The notes beneath the pieces are model-generated. The model saw only the letters and a program-made list of their open reading frames with translations, was not told where the DNA came from and ran no database searches. Made by a program: the position numbers and the translations under genes. This document shows positions 11,659-22,971 of a DNA stretch of 64,000 nt, in pieces (position 1 is the stretch's first letter; every line of letters begins with the position of its first letter). The DNA lies in assembly GCF_037176765.1 (NCBI RefSeq), contig NC_090022.1, positions 229,521,117 to 229,585,116 of the forward strand, written 5' to 3'. This DNA comes from Anolis sagrei (lineage: Eukaryota; Chordata; Lepidosauria; Squamata; Anolidae).

Positions 11659-11928
11659 CAGGCCCGTAGCCAGGATTTTGATTCGGGGGGGGGGGGAGTT
11701 GAGTCCAAGTGAAAGAGAGTCTACCCTAGCAAACCTTTTGTATCGTTACCCCAATACCCCCATGCATATGGGATATATTGAGCATGGTGATCTGATCATG
11801 ATATGAATAAACATAACAGTTTAAATAATGTACCAGTCAGGCCTTTTCGCGGACCACCATGAGAATTTCGGGGGGGGGCGGGGGCTGAAGCCCCCCAAGC
11901 CCTCCCCCCCAACCCGGCTACATGCCTG
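11659..11928. mobile_element. hAT MITE, caggcccgtagcc family
   Basis: 270 bp with terminal inverted repeats CAGGCCCGTAGCC / GGCTACATGCCTG and perfect 8-bp target duplications cacaacag at 11,651-11,658 and 11,929-11,936. Poly-G and poly-C tracts sit inside each end. The element at 46,286 is a second copy in opposite orientation. Confidence 0.95.
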
Positions 11929-11939
11929 CACAACAGCAA

Positions 11940-12480
11940 TTTTAAAACACAAAAATCCTTCAAACATCTGGCCAAGGAGGGAGAGGAGATCTTTTTACCC
12001 AAAATAGTAGGCAGGAAGTATATGTAAAAGCCTTCTGATCCTAAAAGCACTTTGCTTTTGCTTTTCTTTCATAATGCTTGTCTCACCCTTTTTCAGAGAA
12101 AAGGAAGAAATGGGACAAAATGAGGGTAAAGATGTGGATTAGTTCACCAGAAGTGCGATCACTGCAAAATCTTTGCAATGTGGATGGCAAATTTTGTTAC
12201 TGTCACAGTCCCCTGAACCATTTTCACACTACATCAGTCGAGTACTTTCTTCTTCTATTTCCCCAACCTCCCAAGAAGCGGAATGTTTATCATTCCAGAA
12301 CTAAATCCATGCTTATATGTGTTAAAGTTCACTTATTCTCAATGAGCAAGACTCTTTTTTATTATTCTAGAACAGAGACAGTGTCAATAGTTCAGTAAAT
12401 CAAATAAACTTGATGTTTATTTGTTAATGAAAAATCATATTGTGATGGTCAGAGTAAAGTTAAAAGAGAGATATCTCCCC
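11940..12480. other. GOLM1 intron, nothing recognised
   Basis: No repeat or exon signature. Confidence 0.4.
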
Positions 12481-12483
12481 TAC

Positions 12484-12663
12484 CTTCTCATCCCTGTGGA
12501 TTTTGTTGGTACTTTCCATTTGGAAATTATGTATAGACTGGATTTTGTCAATCTGCTCCCTCTGCTTCTGAAGCTCCCCCTGGAATTCATTCTTTTTCAG
12601 TTCCACAGCGCCTCTTTCCGCTGCTGCCCTGCGGACTCTGCTTTCTAATTCCATTATACGATT
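12484..12663 (-). CDS. GOLM1: GOLM1 second coding exon: start of lumenal coiled coil
   Basis: This is a 180-nt phase 0-0 exon. It opens with NRIMELESRVRRAAAERG and closes with HNFQMESTNKIHRDEK, aligning with human RIMELEGRVRRAAAERG through SVNKLYQDEK. The acceptor is ctgtttcacag and the donor AAG|gtaggg. The segment is charged and heptad-like (ELKKNEFQGELQKQREQIDK), the beginning of the lumenal coiled coil just after the membrane anchor. The human proprotein-convertase site RVRRAAAE is retained, so furin-type shedding is probably conserved; that is inference from family knowledge. Confidence 0.96.
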
Positions 12664-13068
12664 CTGTGAAACAGCAGGTGCAAAAATTAAGGGGGGGAGA
12701 GAGTCTTTAAAAAGCCTGCCTGCATAATATCTGTAATCAGAATTTTATTTCTTATTCTGTCCTTAAAGAAAGTGTTTCTCTATCTGGACAAGGAAATGGC
12801 ATGCAGACAGACAGACAGACAAACAAAGAAATACAGAAATAGACAGACAGATACGGTTAGTATAAAAATGTATACACACAAAACCAGTTACTGGGGAGTC
12901 CTCTCTGCTGTGAATTGCTGTGATATCGCAGAACTTGAGAAAATGGGCAGCAGATGGAGAAGAATATATCACTGGTAATAATAATGCAGCAGACATTAAT
13001 AAAAATGCAGTAGAGAAAAATCAATTTTCTCTACTGCATCCGGGAAATTGGAGCACAATCTTCATATA
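12664..13068. other. GOLM1 intron with a short hairpin
   Basis: A (caga)n microsatellite near 12,805 and a 15-bp perfect inverted repeat (atgcagtagagaaaa) with a 5-nt loop at 13,005-13,039. Confidence 0.6.
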
Positions 13069-13934
13069 CAGACAGTTCCCAAGTTAAGAACAAGACAGGG
13101 TCTGCAAGTTTGTTCTTAAGTTGAATTTGTTTGTAAGTCAGAACAGGTACATTTTTAAGCGTAACTCCAGCCAAAATATATATTGGTTAGCTTTGGCTAG
13201 CCTAGGGGTTAACACCCCTGTGGTTTTTGTTTGGCTGTCTGTGTCCTGTTAAGAAGATTTCACCTCACTATCTGCCCCTATTGACAACTGGATTTTGAAA
13301 AAAAATGGCTTGTTATGGATTGGTGAGAAAGCTTCAGTTGAGATACCGTTTCCTCAAAATAATTCTTTCAGGAGTAATTTTCCCTTCCAAGCGGTAGATT
13401 TCTCTCACTTCCTGTTGTCTCACCCCCATTCTTAACTATGAGTCATTTTTAAGTCAGATGTTTGTAACTCAGTCAAACTCACCCATGGGGACTGTAGGTG
13501 TTGGATAAATGTGATTTTTCCTTGCTTGATACTATTAAAAATAGGCCTAGCTAATACTATACCCATTAAATCCAGTCGTGTCTGAATCTGGGAGTTGGTG
13601 CTCACCTCCATTTCTAAGCCGAAGAGCTGGCGTTGTCCGTAGACACCTCCAAGATCATGTGGCTGGCATGACTGCATGGAACACCATTACCTTCCCGCCG
13701 GAGCAGTACCTATTGATCTACTCACATTTGCATGTTTTTGAACTGCTAGATTGGCAGAAGCTGGGGCTAACAGCGGGAGCCCACGCCACTCCCCGGATTT
13801 GAACCTGCGACCTTTCGATCAGCAAGTTCATCAGCTCAGCGGTTTAATCCACTACGGCACCAGGGGCTCCACTATACCCCATACTATACCATTAACTCTG
13901 TATTAGTGGATGTTTGTAACTCGGGGGCCTTCTG
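13069..13934. mobile_element. mariner-like MITE interrupted by a Sauria SINE
   Basis: Ends cagacagttcccaagttaag and its inverse cgagttacaaac…, with TA target sites at 13,067-13,068 and 13,935-13,936. A minus-strand SINE splits it. A second copy in reverse orientation is at about 21,960-22,245. Confidence 0.75.
13569..13870 (-). mobile_element. Sauria SINE
   Basis: Minus-strand copy, tail at left (gtcgtgtctgaatctgggag), head at right (aatccactacggcaccaggg gctcc). It sits inside the mariner-like element, so it is younger. Flanks carry actataccc-like duplications. Confidence 0.9.
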
Positions 13935-14267
13935 TACTGATTAAAACAGACAGGTCTAGCTTTCGCACTAGGTCTGTTTCTGCATGCAGGTATTAGTGCA
14001 TGAGCATAGACTCAGAAACAAACAGAAAAGTGATTGCATAAGCTACAGAGGCATGCAGTATTACTTATTTCAGCTATAGTCTTCTCTCAGGTAATTTTCT
14101 TCCATCTTCCTGTTTGTTCTCATGGCTAACATTCAACTATCTGTCAGGTGCACAGATCTGAAAGGAGGTTTTTTTTGTACTTGAGGTATTACCTGTTAGA
14201 CTGAAACAATGAGAGAAAAACACACTTTGCCAGTTCAGTCAGCTTGAAAACCAACAGTTAGCAATAC

Positions 14268-14399
14268 CTGTAAATCAACACTCCGGGAACTTGCAATCCA
14301 GTAATTGAATCCCAGAACAATTATGCAGGCCACTAGTGCTGCTACCAGAAGAGGTGGAGACTTCATCCCGCGGCGACTGTTCCCTAGTCCCACCATCAT
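14268..14399 (-). CDS. GOLM1: GOLM1 (GP73) first coding exon: cytosolic tail and signal anchor
   Basis: Golgi membrane protein 1 is a type II cis-Golgi membrane protein with a short cytosolic N-terminus, one signal-anchor helix and a lumenal coiled coil. The minus strand reads MMVGLGNSRRGMKSPP, then a hydrophobic helix (LLVAALVACIIVLGF, residues about 17-31) and NYWIASSRSVDLQ. This matches human GOLM1 (MGLGNGRRSMKSPP, same helix, same NYWIASSRSVDLQ) almost residue for residue. The exon ends CAG|gtattg, phase 0. Two ATG codons stand in tandem at 14,399 and 14,396, and the start could be either. The acceptor (pyrimidine-rich, AG near 14,420) lies about 20 nt upstream of the ATG, so the 5' UTR is split and an upstream non-coding exon is expected, probably at 23.5 kb. 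Five later exons follow to the left on the same strand. The remaining C-terminal exons are outside the window. Confidence 0.96.
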
Positions 14400-14849
14400 A
14401 CAGATAAGACCTCAATCTCTGTTGGTTAAAAGGAAAAGGCAGGTTTATATTTCTTTTTATTGAGCATTTATACGTATTTCCAATTGATAGTAGAACCAAA
14501 GGCATCCCAACTGTTGTACAGAAATGCTTTTCCTCTTTTAAAATTAAACTATGTTGATGTAAACAATTAAATCAGCTTATATATTTCAGCTTTCTTATTT
14601 TACAACAGCTGATAGAGAAATGTAATTTTATGTATTTTTGCGAACAATTTGCATTTGCTATTTGTTTTTTGATCCCACTAACTTGGGTGGGATAATTATT
14701 AAAATGAACTGTAAATATTATGCAGTTAAGCCTTGTTCATTTGTTCATTACAGACAAGTTACTCATTGATAGTTTTCAACTGCATGTGGGAATTTATAGA
14801 AGCATAGAAAATTGCTATGTATTGCGCCAGATCATTTATCCATCTAGCT

Positions 14850-15287
14850 CAGTGGTTTCCAACAAGTGGTCCACAAAAACGAAAATATGGTCTTTGGCCT
14901 CACCATTACTACACCGTTGCCTTGAAACCATGTGGCAACAAAAGTGATTGGTCTTGCAAAACCCTCTTATAGTGTCAAGACAACTGGGATGTTCAGGAGA
15001 GGAGAGACTGACTACTCATGAACGATTACTACTACCACATCAGCTCTAGTTTATTCAACATGGTTTTCTGTGGGCGAGCAGATGGCAACTACTGGGTGGC
15101 ATATGTTTTGTATCAGAAACTAGAGCTGATGTGGTCTTTCCAATGCAATTTTCAGAATCACCAACCCAAATAACCAAACCGAATCTAAAGTTGACAAAAA
15201 ACCTGATTCATAACCCTTTTGGTACTTATGTTGGAGAGTGGTCCCTGATCAAGAGGTCCTTGGTCAAGAAAATGTTGGGAACCGCTG
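14850..15287. mobile_element. hAT element, cagtggtttccaac ends
   Basis: 438 bp, ends cagtggtttccaac / gttgggaaccgctg, perfect 8-bp target duplications atctagct at 14,842-14,849 and 15,288-15,295. Internal sequence is shared, in reverse, with the 350-bp element at 31,092. Confidence 0.92.
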
Positions 15288-15741
15288 ATCTAGCTAGTAT
15301 AGTATTGTAAACTCAGACTGACAATGAGAGTTCCCCAGGACAATTCTTGAATTCCTGTTTATACTGAGCCCTACAAAATGGACCACTTTTGAAAAGGAGT
15401 ACTAACATCTCTTCTAATTTAGAGTTGCACACTCCTTCACAGACCACAGGACCTTTGTCCACGACAAGCAAGGATGCATTTCAACATATGTATGTAGTGG
15501 AGGGGGAAGATGAGAGATACATACAGATGAAGTGTAAGGGACAATGTTTTTCAAGGTGAGAGAAAATATTCTATCATTAGGATAATTTAACCCACTGATT
15601 GATTCAGAAAGAAAGGCTCATTAGTATATGAGTGAGTGAGCAGGAGATTCTAGTAATCTTCAAGTAATGGCAGGGAAAAGTCCTGCCTGAAGTGACCTTC
15701 AGCAAGAGCAGAAACAATTGTTACTGAGGAGATTTAAGGAA

Positions 15742-15885
15742 GTAATTCCCAAACATTAGTCCATATGCTTTGGATGGACTTCAGCTCCCAGAATTCCCGA
15801 ATGCTAGTCAAGCTGGTTGGCGCTTCTGAGAGTTGAATTTGGAAACACCTGGGAGACCAAAGTTTGGAAACCACTGAATCAAGGA
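15742..15885. mobile_element. Old hAT-like MITE
   Basis: Palindromic order cccaaacattagtccatatg … ccaaagtttggaaaccactg, similar in layout to the cagtggttctcaacc family but more diverged. Confidence 0.6.
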
Positions 15886-15940
15886 TAGTTTGTCACTCAT
15901 TCAAAACCAGTACTATCTTACAAAATAAGCATTTTAATTA

Positions 15941-16274
15941 CAGTAAAGTCTCGTTTATCCAACATAAATGGGCCGGCAAAACATTGGCTAAGCAAAAATG
16001 TTGGATAATAAGGAGGGATTAAGGAAAAGCCTATTAAATGTCAAATTACGTAATGATTTTAAAAATTAGGCCCCAAAACATCATGTTTTACAGCAAATTG
16101 ACAGAAAAAGCAGTTCAATACACAGTAACATTATGTAGTAATTACTGTGTTTACAAATTTAGCACCAAAACATCACAATGTATTGAAACAGCTGTGGATC
16201 TGGGTAGGAGGCAGACTTCATTGGATAATACAGAACGTTGGATGAGCGAAAGTTGGATAAGCAAGACTCTACTG
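15941..16274 (+). mobile_element. Tigger-like MITE
   Basis: 334 bp, ends cagtaaagtctcgtttatcc / ggataagcaagactctactg, TA target duplication on both sides. A sister copy in reverse is at 18,915. Confidence 0.9.
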
Positions 16275-16276
16275 TA

Positions 16277-17300
16277 GAAGCAATATCAGCGTCTTTGATA
16301 TTCCACTTCCTTTCTCACAACAAACATATTTATTAAGGTACCAAATGGGGAAGAAAGCAAATTATCTCCATCACTTTATTTAACTCTGCTGTTAAGCATA
16401 CCATTAAAACATACCATAAGTAAGTTCAATTCTTGTCTGCCATATGCTACAAATGATATTTAAATAACTGCTGCCACACATAAATGCTAGCAATCTGTTC
16501 AATTGTCCAAAAATTTATAACCAACAGCGTAAAACTGGCAGAAAGTACCTACAGATGATGGGCTTGAGCTCTTGTAATGAAAACATAAAAGTCTTTCCCT
16601 AGAGGCACAAATTTAATATATTACCAAAACAAAGCAGACAGGGCTGGTAAGCACATGTTGAATTACTAAACAGATAAACTCATTCTAAGAATGGATTTTC
16701 AACTTCTATGGGAATCTCTCCATTTTATAAAAGTTTCATAATAGATGGAAGATAATAGATGTGAGATATCACTAGAATGTCTAGTTTTGCCACACAAAAA
16801 ATGTCAAAGGCATCTGCATCGGTCAAGAATAGGTCACAGTGTTTGCAATCCTGAAAATGTGAAAGGAATAGAAAGCAACAGAAAAGACAGCCATGGCCTC
16901 TTAGACCCATTTAAGCTTCTTCTTGTTATGTTATCTTTCCATCTTTCTTGCCAGCTGTGCACATTCATTCAGTTCTACCATGTTATTGTCTGTTTCCAAC
17001 CTCAGCTCCTGCTCAGACCACAGGACATGTCTGCAAGGAGGAAGAGATGCTTTCTGCTGCACTGTGAAATTTAGAGTTGCAGACATACTCTCTGGGTTAC
17101 AACCTGTCAACCCTAAGTTTATGCAACATTAGACAAATCCATTTCCTGTTCCTATCTGAGAAGATAATTGGTGTTCTCAAATGGGGTGGCAAAGTGGGAA
17201 CCCCCAGTCTCCTTTCAATCCCGGGGGAGAGGGAGGGGGAGATGAAAAATGCCATTTAAAAACATTCATGTTGCAATTTTGTGAGAATATTTCCTAGATA
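16277..17300. other. Probable GOLM1 intron 1, nothing recognised
   Basis: Spurious frames of up to 109 residues, no homologous product. Confidence 0.4.
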
Positions 17301-17513
17301 GGGGCTCCCTGGTGGTACAGCGGGTTAAACCGCTGAACTGCTGAACTTGCTGACTGGCAGTTCTAATCCAGGGAGTGGGGTGAGGTCCTGCTGTTAGCCC
17401 CAGCTTCTGCCAACCCAGCAGCTCACCCCGCTCCCTGGATTCGAACCACAGAGTTTTTGGACATCAAGTTCAACAGCTCAGTGGTTTAACCCACTGTGCC
17501 ACCGGTGGGTCCT
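17301..17513. mobile_element. Head-to-head pair of Sauria SINE 5' ends
   Basis: The plus-strand SINE head (ctccctggtggtacagcggg … ccccagcttctgccaaccca) meets a second head in opposite orientation (agctcaccccgctccctgga … cactgtgccaccggtgggtc), forming a fold-back with both tails missing. Confidence 0.85.
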
Positions 17514-18061
17514 ACTGCAAAGGCGCACATAAAATCATCCTTAAAATGAGTAACTACTGGTCAAAGGTAGCCAACACTTGCTTTAACATTCAGGTCTCTT
17601 TTCATAAACTATACTCTACATGGGAAGTTAATAAGTGATATTTATAGCATAATGATGAGAGGATAACACTCAGACTAAATGGAGAACCAAGGTGATGAGC
17701 ATTTGAAAAGAGAAAAAAGCATTTCCTTTTGATATGATCTTTTTCCAATATTATTTTCAAAGATGCTGCCTAGAAGGGCTAGTTGCTTCATTAGAGATGT
17801 ATGGTTTACTTTTTGTTGCTATTATTTTTATAAGTAAACATCAAATAATCTACTCTAATCTTAGAAAGCTGTGGTACAGTTTCATAAACTATAATGCCTG
17901 AGAATGCCCCTTCAACTCCATGCAAGTACACTGAGAATTAAGAAGACTGTTCTATATACCTCTGGCTTCAACATTTTAAAGTCTGTTTCCTTTCAATGGG
18001 CTTCACTGTTTCCCCAAGATCTTTTCCAATTTGGTGCCAGAAACAAAAATATAATTTCAGA

Positions 18062-18140
18062 TATGCAGTATCTAATTCATAGAATCATAGTTGAAAGAGA
18101 CCTTGTGGGCCATCCAGTCCAACCCCCTGCCACGAATACA
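18062..18140 (-). mobile_element. CR1 LINE 3' tip
   Basis: atagaatcatagttgaaaga gaccttgtgggccatccagt: the terminal bases of the CR1 family seen in longer form at 42.4 kb. Confidence 0.8.
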
Positions 18141-18412
18141 CGCAGAGTGCAAGACAAGCACGCAAACAATAACCTCTTTCATCTGGATCCCAAAATAATA
18201 TAGTTAAAAGACTTTCAAGCAGAAAAAACTTCTTTTTCCTATTGATATCTGTGCTACCCCAAAAGACTTACTGGAAAGTCTTAGGGCAGGGGAGGAAACT
18301 TTCTTGCTGTGAGCTTCCTTTAACTTATTTGATTCAAGCCTTTGTAGAATCCTAACAAATGAACTATAATGCTGCACCATTTTGAACACAAACAATGCTT
18401 CCCTGAATATGC

Positions 18413-18838
18413 TATAGAATCATAGAATCAAAAAGTTGGAAGAGACCTCATGGGCCATCCAATCCAACCCCCTGCCAAGAAGCAGGAATATTGCATTCAA
18501 ATCACCCCTGACAGATGGCCATCCAGCCTCTGTTTAAAAGCTTCCAAAGAAGGAGCCTCCACCACGCTCCGGGGCAGAGAGTTCCACTGCTGAATGGCTC
18601 TCACAGTCAGGAAGTTCTTCCTCATGTTCAGATGGAATCTCCTGTCTTGTAGTTTGAAGCCATTGCTCCGCATCCTAGTCTCCAAGGAAGCAGAAAACAA
18701 GCTTGCTCCCTCCTCCCTGTGGCTTCCTCTCACATATTTATACATGGCTATCATATCTCCTCTCAGCCTTCTCTTCTTCAGGCTAAACATGCCCAGCTCC
18801 TTAAGCCACTCCTCATAGGGCTTGTTCTCCAGACCCTA
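18413..18838 (-). mobile_element. CR1 LINE 3' end
   Basis: Encodes MFSLKKRRLRGDMIAMYKYV … FLTVRAIQQWNSLPRSVVEA, the CR1 ORF2 C-terminus (97 residues open), and ends in the attctatg-type tail. It is 5'-truncated. Confidence 0.92.
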
Positions 18839-18914
18839 TTAAAGAGTTCTACACTTTCATTGTCATCCTGTTTCAAACTAAGGTCATAAATCTTAATGAA
18901 TTAAATTTTAACTA

Positions 18915-19244
18915 CAGTAGTCTCACTTATCCAACCTTCGCTCATCCAGCATTCTGTATTATCGAACGCAACCTGCCTACTGACCAGATCCACTGCTGTT
19001 TCAATACATTGCGTTGTTGTGGTGCTTAATTCGTAAATACAGTAATTACTACATAATGTTATTGTGTATTAAATTGCTTTTTCTGTCGATTTGTTATAAA
19101 ACATGATGTTTTGGTGCTTATTTTTAAAATCATAACGTAATTTGATGTTTAATAGCCTTTTCCTTAATCCCTCCCTATTTCCATCATGTTCGCTTATCCA
19201 ACATTCTGCCAGCCCATTTATGTTAGATAAGCGTGACTCTACTG
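18915..19244 (-). mobile_element. Tigger-like MITE, reverse copy
   Basis: 330 bp, same family as 15,941 in opposite orientation, TA duplication at both ends. Confidence 0.9.
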
Positions 19245-19245
19245 T

Positions 19246-19467
19246 AATTTAAAAGACTGCTGACCTGAAGGTCAGCAGTTTGAATCTGCGAGACAAGTGA
19301 GCTCCTGACTGTCAGCTCCAGCTTCCCATGCAGGGGCATGACAGAAGCCTCCCACAGGATGGTAAAACATCTGGGCATCTCCTGGGCAACATCCTTGCAG
19401 ATAGCCAATTCTCTCATACCAGAAGCTAAATTGCAATTTCTCAAGTCACTCCTGACACAAAAAACGT
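19246..19467 (+). mobile_element. Anolis SINE2-type element, 5'-truncated
   Basis: Starts inside the tRNA head (gctgacctgaaggtcagcag) and ends ctcctgacacaaaaaa. It abuts the Tigger-like element, so one may have inserted next to the other. Confidence 0.85.
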
Positions 19468-19529
19468 TACATTGGTATCACTACATCACACTTTGATTTG
19501 TATTTAGATAATCCACATTGTCTGAATGT

Positions 19530-19905
19530 CCAATCACTATCACCTAAACAGTTACTATACTCCCAACTCAAGAATGGAAAATGGAATGTTGGTGGGCAGG
19601 ATAAGAGATTTAAAGATGGGCTTAAAGCCAACCTTAAAAATTGTGACATAAACACCAAGAACTGGGAAGCCCTGGCCCTTAAGTTTTCTAACTGGATGTC
19701 AGCTGTTACCAACAGTGCTATGGAATTCGAAGAGGCACGAATGGAGGGTGAAAGGGACCTGGACCCCTTTCTACCGGGAAATGGATGTCCTCACTGTGGA
19801 AGAATATGTGGACCAAGAATAGATCTCTACAGTCACCTAAGTCTCCCCCCAGGGGGTTGAGAAGGGTGGGGTACAAATATTCAAAATAAATAAATAAGGA
19901 CCCAC
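19530..19905 (+). mobile_element. LINE ORF2 C-terminal fragment with zinc-finger-like end
   Basis: Open frame with KRFKDGLKANLKNCDINTKN WEALAL… and CPHCGRICGPRIDLYSHL, the C-terminal region of an APE-type LINE, followed by an (aaat)n tail near 19,890. The endonuclease fragment at 37.4-38.4 kb may belong to the same kind of element. Confidence 0.65.
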
Positions 19906-20384
19906 CGCCACGATACTACACTTTGGAGGCAATCATACTCAGACACGGGTGATCTCCAATGAAGATGATGAGGTAATCTATTGAGATGCCTCCGTCCTGG
20001 ACTATCAGAAGTTGCTAAAGTTTGTCAATACAAAATATTGCTAAATCTCAAGAATCCACCAGTCTTCTGAAAGGGTATGAAGGAATATTTTTAAAAGCTA
20101 GTGGCGCTGTCATCTTTGAAATACTGCATTTCAAGTTCGTTGTTTGATGGCATTTTTTTCAAGTTCTTTGTTTTGTATTGCCCAATTCATACAAAGTATC
20201 ATATACTTTTCCTGTTTCCAACACAAGCATTAGAAACCAAAGTAAGGCCAGTCAAAATACTTCACCTGCAACTTTCTATTTATATAGCTGCCTAGTAAGA
20301 AATTATTTTTTTGTAAAAACCAATACAGTATATGGCTCTCAACATTAAGAAAAACTATTTTGTGTGTGTGTGTGTGTATGTGTG

Positions 20385-20615
20385 TGTGTGTGCACGCGCA
20401 CCTGTCAATTTATTGTGACCCCATGCATTTCACAGGGTTTTCTTAGGCAAAGCCTTCTCAGAGGTGGTTTTGCCTGATCCTTCCTCTGAAATACAGCCTA
20501 CAACACCTGGTCTCCCATCCAAGTACTAATCAGGGCTGGCTTTCCTTAGCTTCCAAGATCAGGCAGGATCTGCTCCCTTTAAGGTATTTATACACTCAGC
20601 TGTTTGAGGCAGCCA
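20385..20615 (-). mobile_element. 5S rRNA-related SINE
   Basis: The minus strand contains gatcttggaagctaaggaaa and gattagtacttggatgggag acc, closely matching the 5S rRNA internal promoter region, joined to a body (gtgaccccatgcatttcaca gggttttcttaggcaa in plus reading) common in squamate genomes. It is not a functional 5S gene: the 5' and 3' ends of 5S are absent. Confidence 0.65.
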
Positions 20616-21247
20616 TACTAAAAAGCCAAAGTCAACAAAACATTTTAGTACCTTCAAAAGATCACTAATATGAATAAGTGTCGCAAATTCTAAAATGCCG
20701 GGTCGATACCATTCATAACATAGATAAGGGAGTTAAAAAAAAAAAAATAAGGAAACCACAGGCTCTTACTTTCGACCTCTGCCCTCAATACTATTAAACT
20801 GTGTTTGTGTAAATGGGTTGGAGTCATTGGCAACGCAAGCAGGGCAGTGCTCGCCAGAAGAGTTTCTCCTGATATCAAACACACACACACACCTTAAGTA
20901 AAATCTAAGATATTGCAAGCCCTATTCACCTCTATGCTGGCTTCATCTTTCATTTCTCAGGGGAGATGTGGGTCTTGATGGTTGGAAAATGAAACATCTC
21001 CGGTCAAGACCCAGATCTGTCCTGAGAAATGTCAGATTCCAACCTCTCAAGCTAAAGTTCTCAAGCTAAAGTGTGTCTGCTGCCACTTCCTTTCTGTTTT
21101 CCTCCTTTCTTCCCTAAATGTAAATGAATCAAGAAAGCAGAGCTTGCAAACTTGAATGAAAGAGACTCCTATGACTCTCCCCAGAATCTTTCCTTCTCAT
21201 TAAGATAATGAAAAGGGTCAAGAATGGGATGCAGATAATGAGCCTGA
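20616..21247. other. Probable GOLM1 intron 1, nothing recognised
   Basis: A short (CA)n at 20,878-20,893; no other feature. Confidence 0.4.
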
Positions 21248-21398
21248 GGGCCCTTCCACATTGCCCTATAACCCAGAGTATCAAGGAAGGAAATCCCACA
21301 ATACTGCTTTGAACTGGGTTATCTGAGTCCGTACTGCCATATATTCCAGTTCAAAGCAGAAAATATGGGATTTTATTCAGCTGTGTGGAAAGGGCCTG
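21248..21398. mobile_element. Palindromic MITE, gggcccttcc ends
   Basis: gggcccttccacattgccct … ctgtgtggaaagggcc with the internal gaactgggttatctgagtcc. A 3-bp flank tga is repeated on each side. Confidence 0.85.
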
Positions 21399-21489
21399 AG
21401 AGGAAAGAAGATGCTCTCTTAAACTAAGGTGCATGAAATAAGTGGATACTGGGCTCTTTCTCCTGGCAAACTGGAAGACCCCTGACACT

Positions 21490-21640
21490 TGCGCTCTCTC
21501 TCTCTCTCTCTCTCTTTCTCTCACAGACACACAAACACAGAGACACATGCATACACACACACACACACACACTTACTTGAGCCTAAAGACCCCTGTCACT
21601 TCTCAGTCTCTTCTCTCTCACACATGTATGTGTGTGTGTG
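21490..21640. repeat. (CT)n, (CA)n and (TG)n tracts with a partial copy of the 245-bp unit
   Basis: gagcctaaagacccctgtca next to (CT)n and (CA)n mirrors the unit amplified at 24.3-26.9 kb. Confidence 0.75.
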
Positions 21641-21646
21641 TGTATA

Positions 21647-21875
21647 CTGAAGACCAACAGGTCACAGGTTCGAATCCAGGAACAATGTAGATGAGCTCCC
21701 TCTGTCAGCTCCAGCTCCCCATGTGGGAGCATGAGAAAAGCCTCCCATGAATGGTAAAACATCAAAACATCCGAGCATCCCATGGGCAATATCCTTGCAG
21801 ACAGCCAGTTCTTTCAGACCAGAAGCGACTTGCAGTTTCTCAAGTTGCTCCAGATATGAAAACAAACAAAAAAAT
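21647..21875 (+). mobile_element. Anolis SINE2-type element
   Basis: gaagaccaacaggtcacagg … cttgcagtttctcaagttgc tcc, A-rich end at 21,860-21,875. The tRNA head is partly lost in the (TG)n tract. Confidence 0.85.
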
Positions 21876-21954
21876 CCATACTTCATTGATTCTAAGATTT
21901 CAATGATTATAAGTCACATACTATTTTCAGTACCACCAACAGAAAAAGCTATAT

Positions 21955-22245
21955 ATAGGCAAACTTCAAGTTACAAATACCCAACTTAGAAATGACTCAT
22001 AGTTAGGTGAGACAAACAGGAAGTGAAAGAAATCTACCCCTAGGAAGGGAAATTCACTCCTGGAAGAGTTATCATGGGGAAAAGGTGTCTTCACTGAAAC
22101 TTTCCCACTAATCCTTGTGTCCACAACAAGCCATTTTTTTTTTCAAAATCCAATTCTCACAGGGACAGAAAGTCAGGTGAAATTATCTTAACAGGAGCAT
22201 AGGCAGCAAAATAAACACCGCAGGGGTGTTAACCCTTCCCTATGC
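21955..22245 (-). mobile_element. mariner-like MITE, reverse copy
   Basis: Reverse relative of 13,069: caagttacaaatacccaact … caggggtgttaacccttccc. Less complete at the right end. Confidence 0.65.
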
Positions 22246-22532
22246 TACCCAAAGCTTATCTATCTATCTATACACATAATAAAAGTGAAATGTGTGTATG
22301 TGGCAGAGGTGTCCATTTACCACAAACAGCTATAGTTCCCACTGAGCAGGAGACACCCATGGGCCCTCCCAAAACTGACTTTGCATGTTATAATGAGCAC
22401 CACGAACATATAGCTCAAACCCTGCCAGTGTCCTCCACAAACACTGTCCTGCCCCCCACCCAAGTGAAGGCTTACATGTGGGGACAATTTCATCCTACAT
22501 CAGGATGCATGGGAGGGTCGTGAAGGGGTTTC

Positions 22533-22588
22533 CCTGCATGGGAAGCTGGAGCTGACAGATGGGAGCTCACCCCGCTCCCCAGATTTGA
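22533..22588 (-). mobile_element. Anolis SINE2-type fragment
   Basis: ggaagctggagctgacagat gggagctcaccccgctcccc matches the middle of the SINE in minus orientation. Confidence 0.6.
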
Positions 22589-22611
22589 TGTAATGTCTCT
22601 ATACTGTATAT

Positions 22612-22726
22612 CAAGCATGGGCAAACTTGGATCCTCCAGGGGTTTTGGACTTCAGCCGGTAGGCTGTTAGGAATTGTGGGAGTTGAAGTCCAAAACCCCT
22701 GGAGGGCCCCAGTTTGCCCATGCCTG
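22612..22726. mobile_element. hAT-like MITE, gcatgggcaaactt family
   Basis: 115-bp palindrome with ends caagcatgggcaaacttgg / agtttgcccatgcctg and flanks ctgtatat / ctgtgtgt. Confidence 0.85.
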
Positions 22727-22971
22727 CTGTGTGTGATGTTATGGTAGGTACTGTAAATGAGAAACAACAACAACAAAAAAAGAGTTATCAAATACTGAAA
22801 TCCCTTTGTGACTTTTGGGCTAGCTATACATATAGACCTAAAGACCCTTCTCTCACAGATAGATAGATAGATAGATAGATAATTACATACACAGACGTGG
22901 AAATATATCTCAATGAGCCTAAGGACTCCTACCTCTTCTCTCTCACACCTCAGGATCTAAATTCTCTAAGG

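Noticed and set aside
20500-20580. Functional 5S rRNA gene
   Set aside because: Only the internal segment matches and it is embedded in a SINE body.
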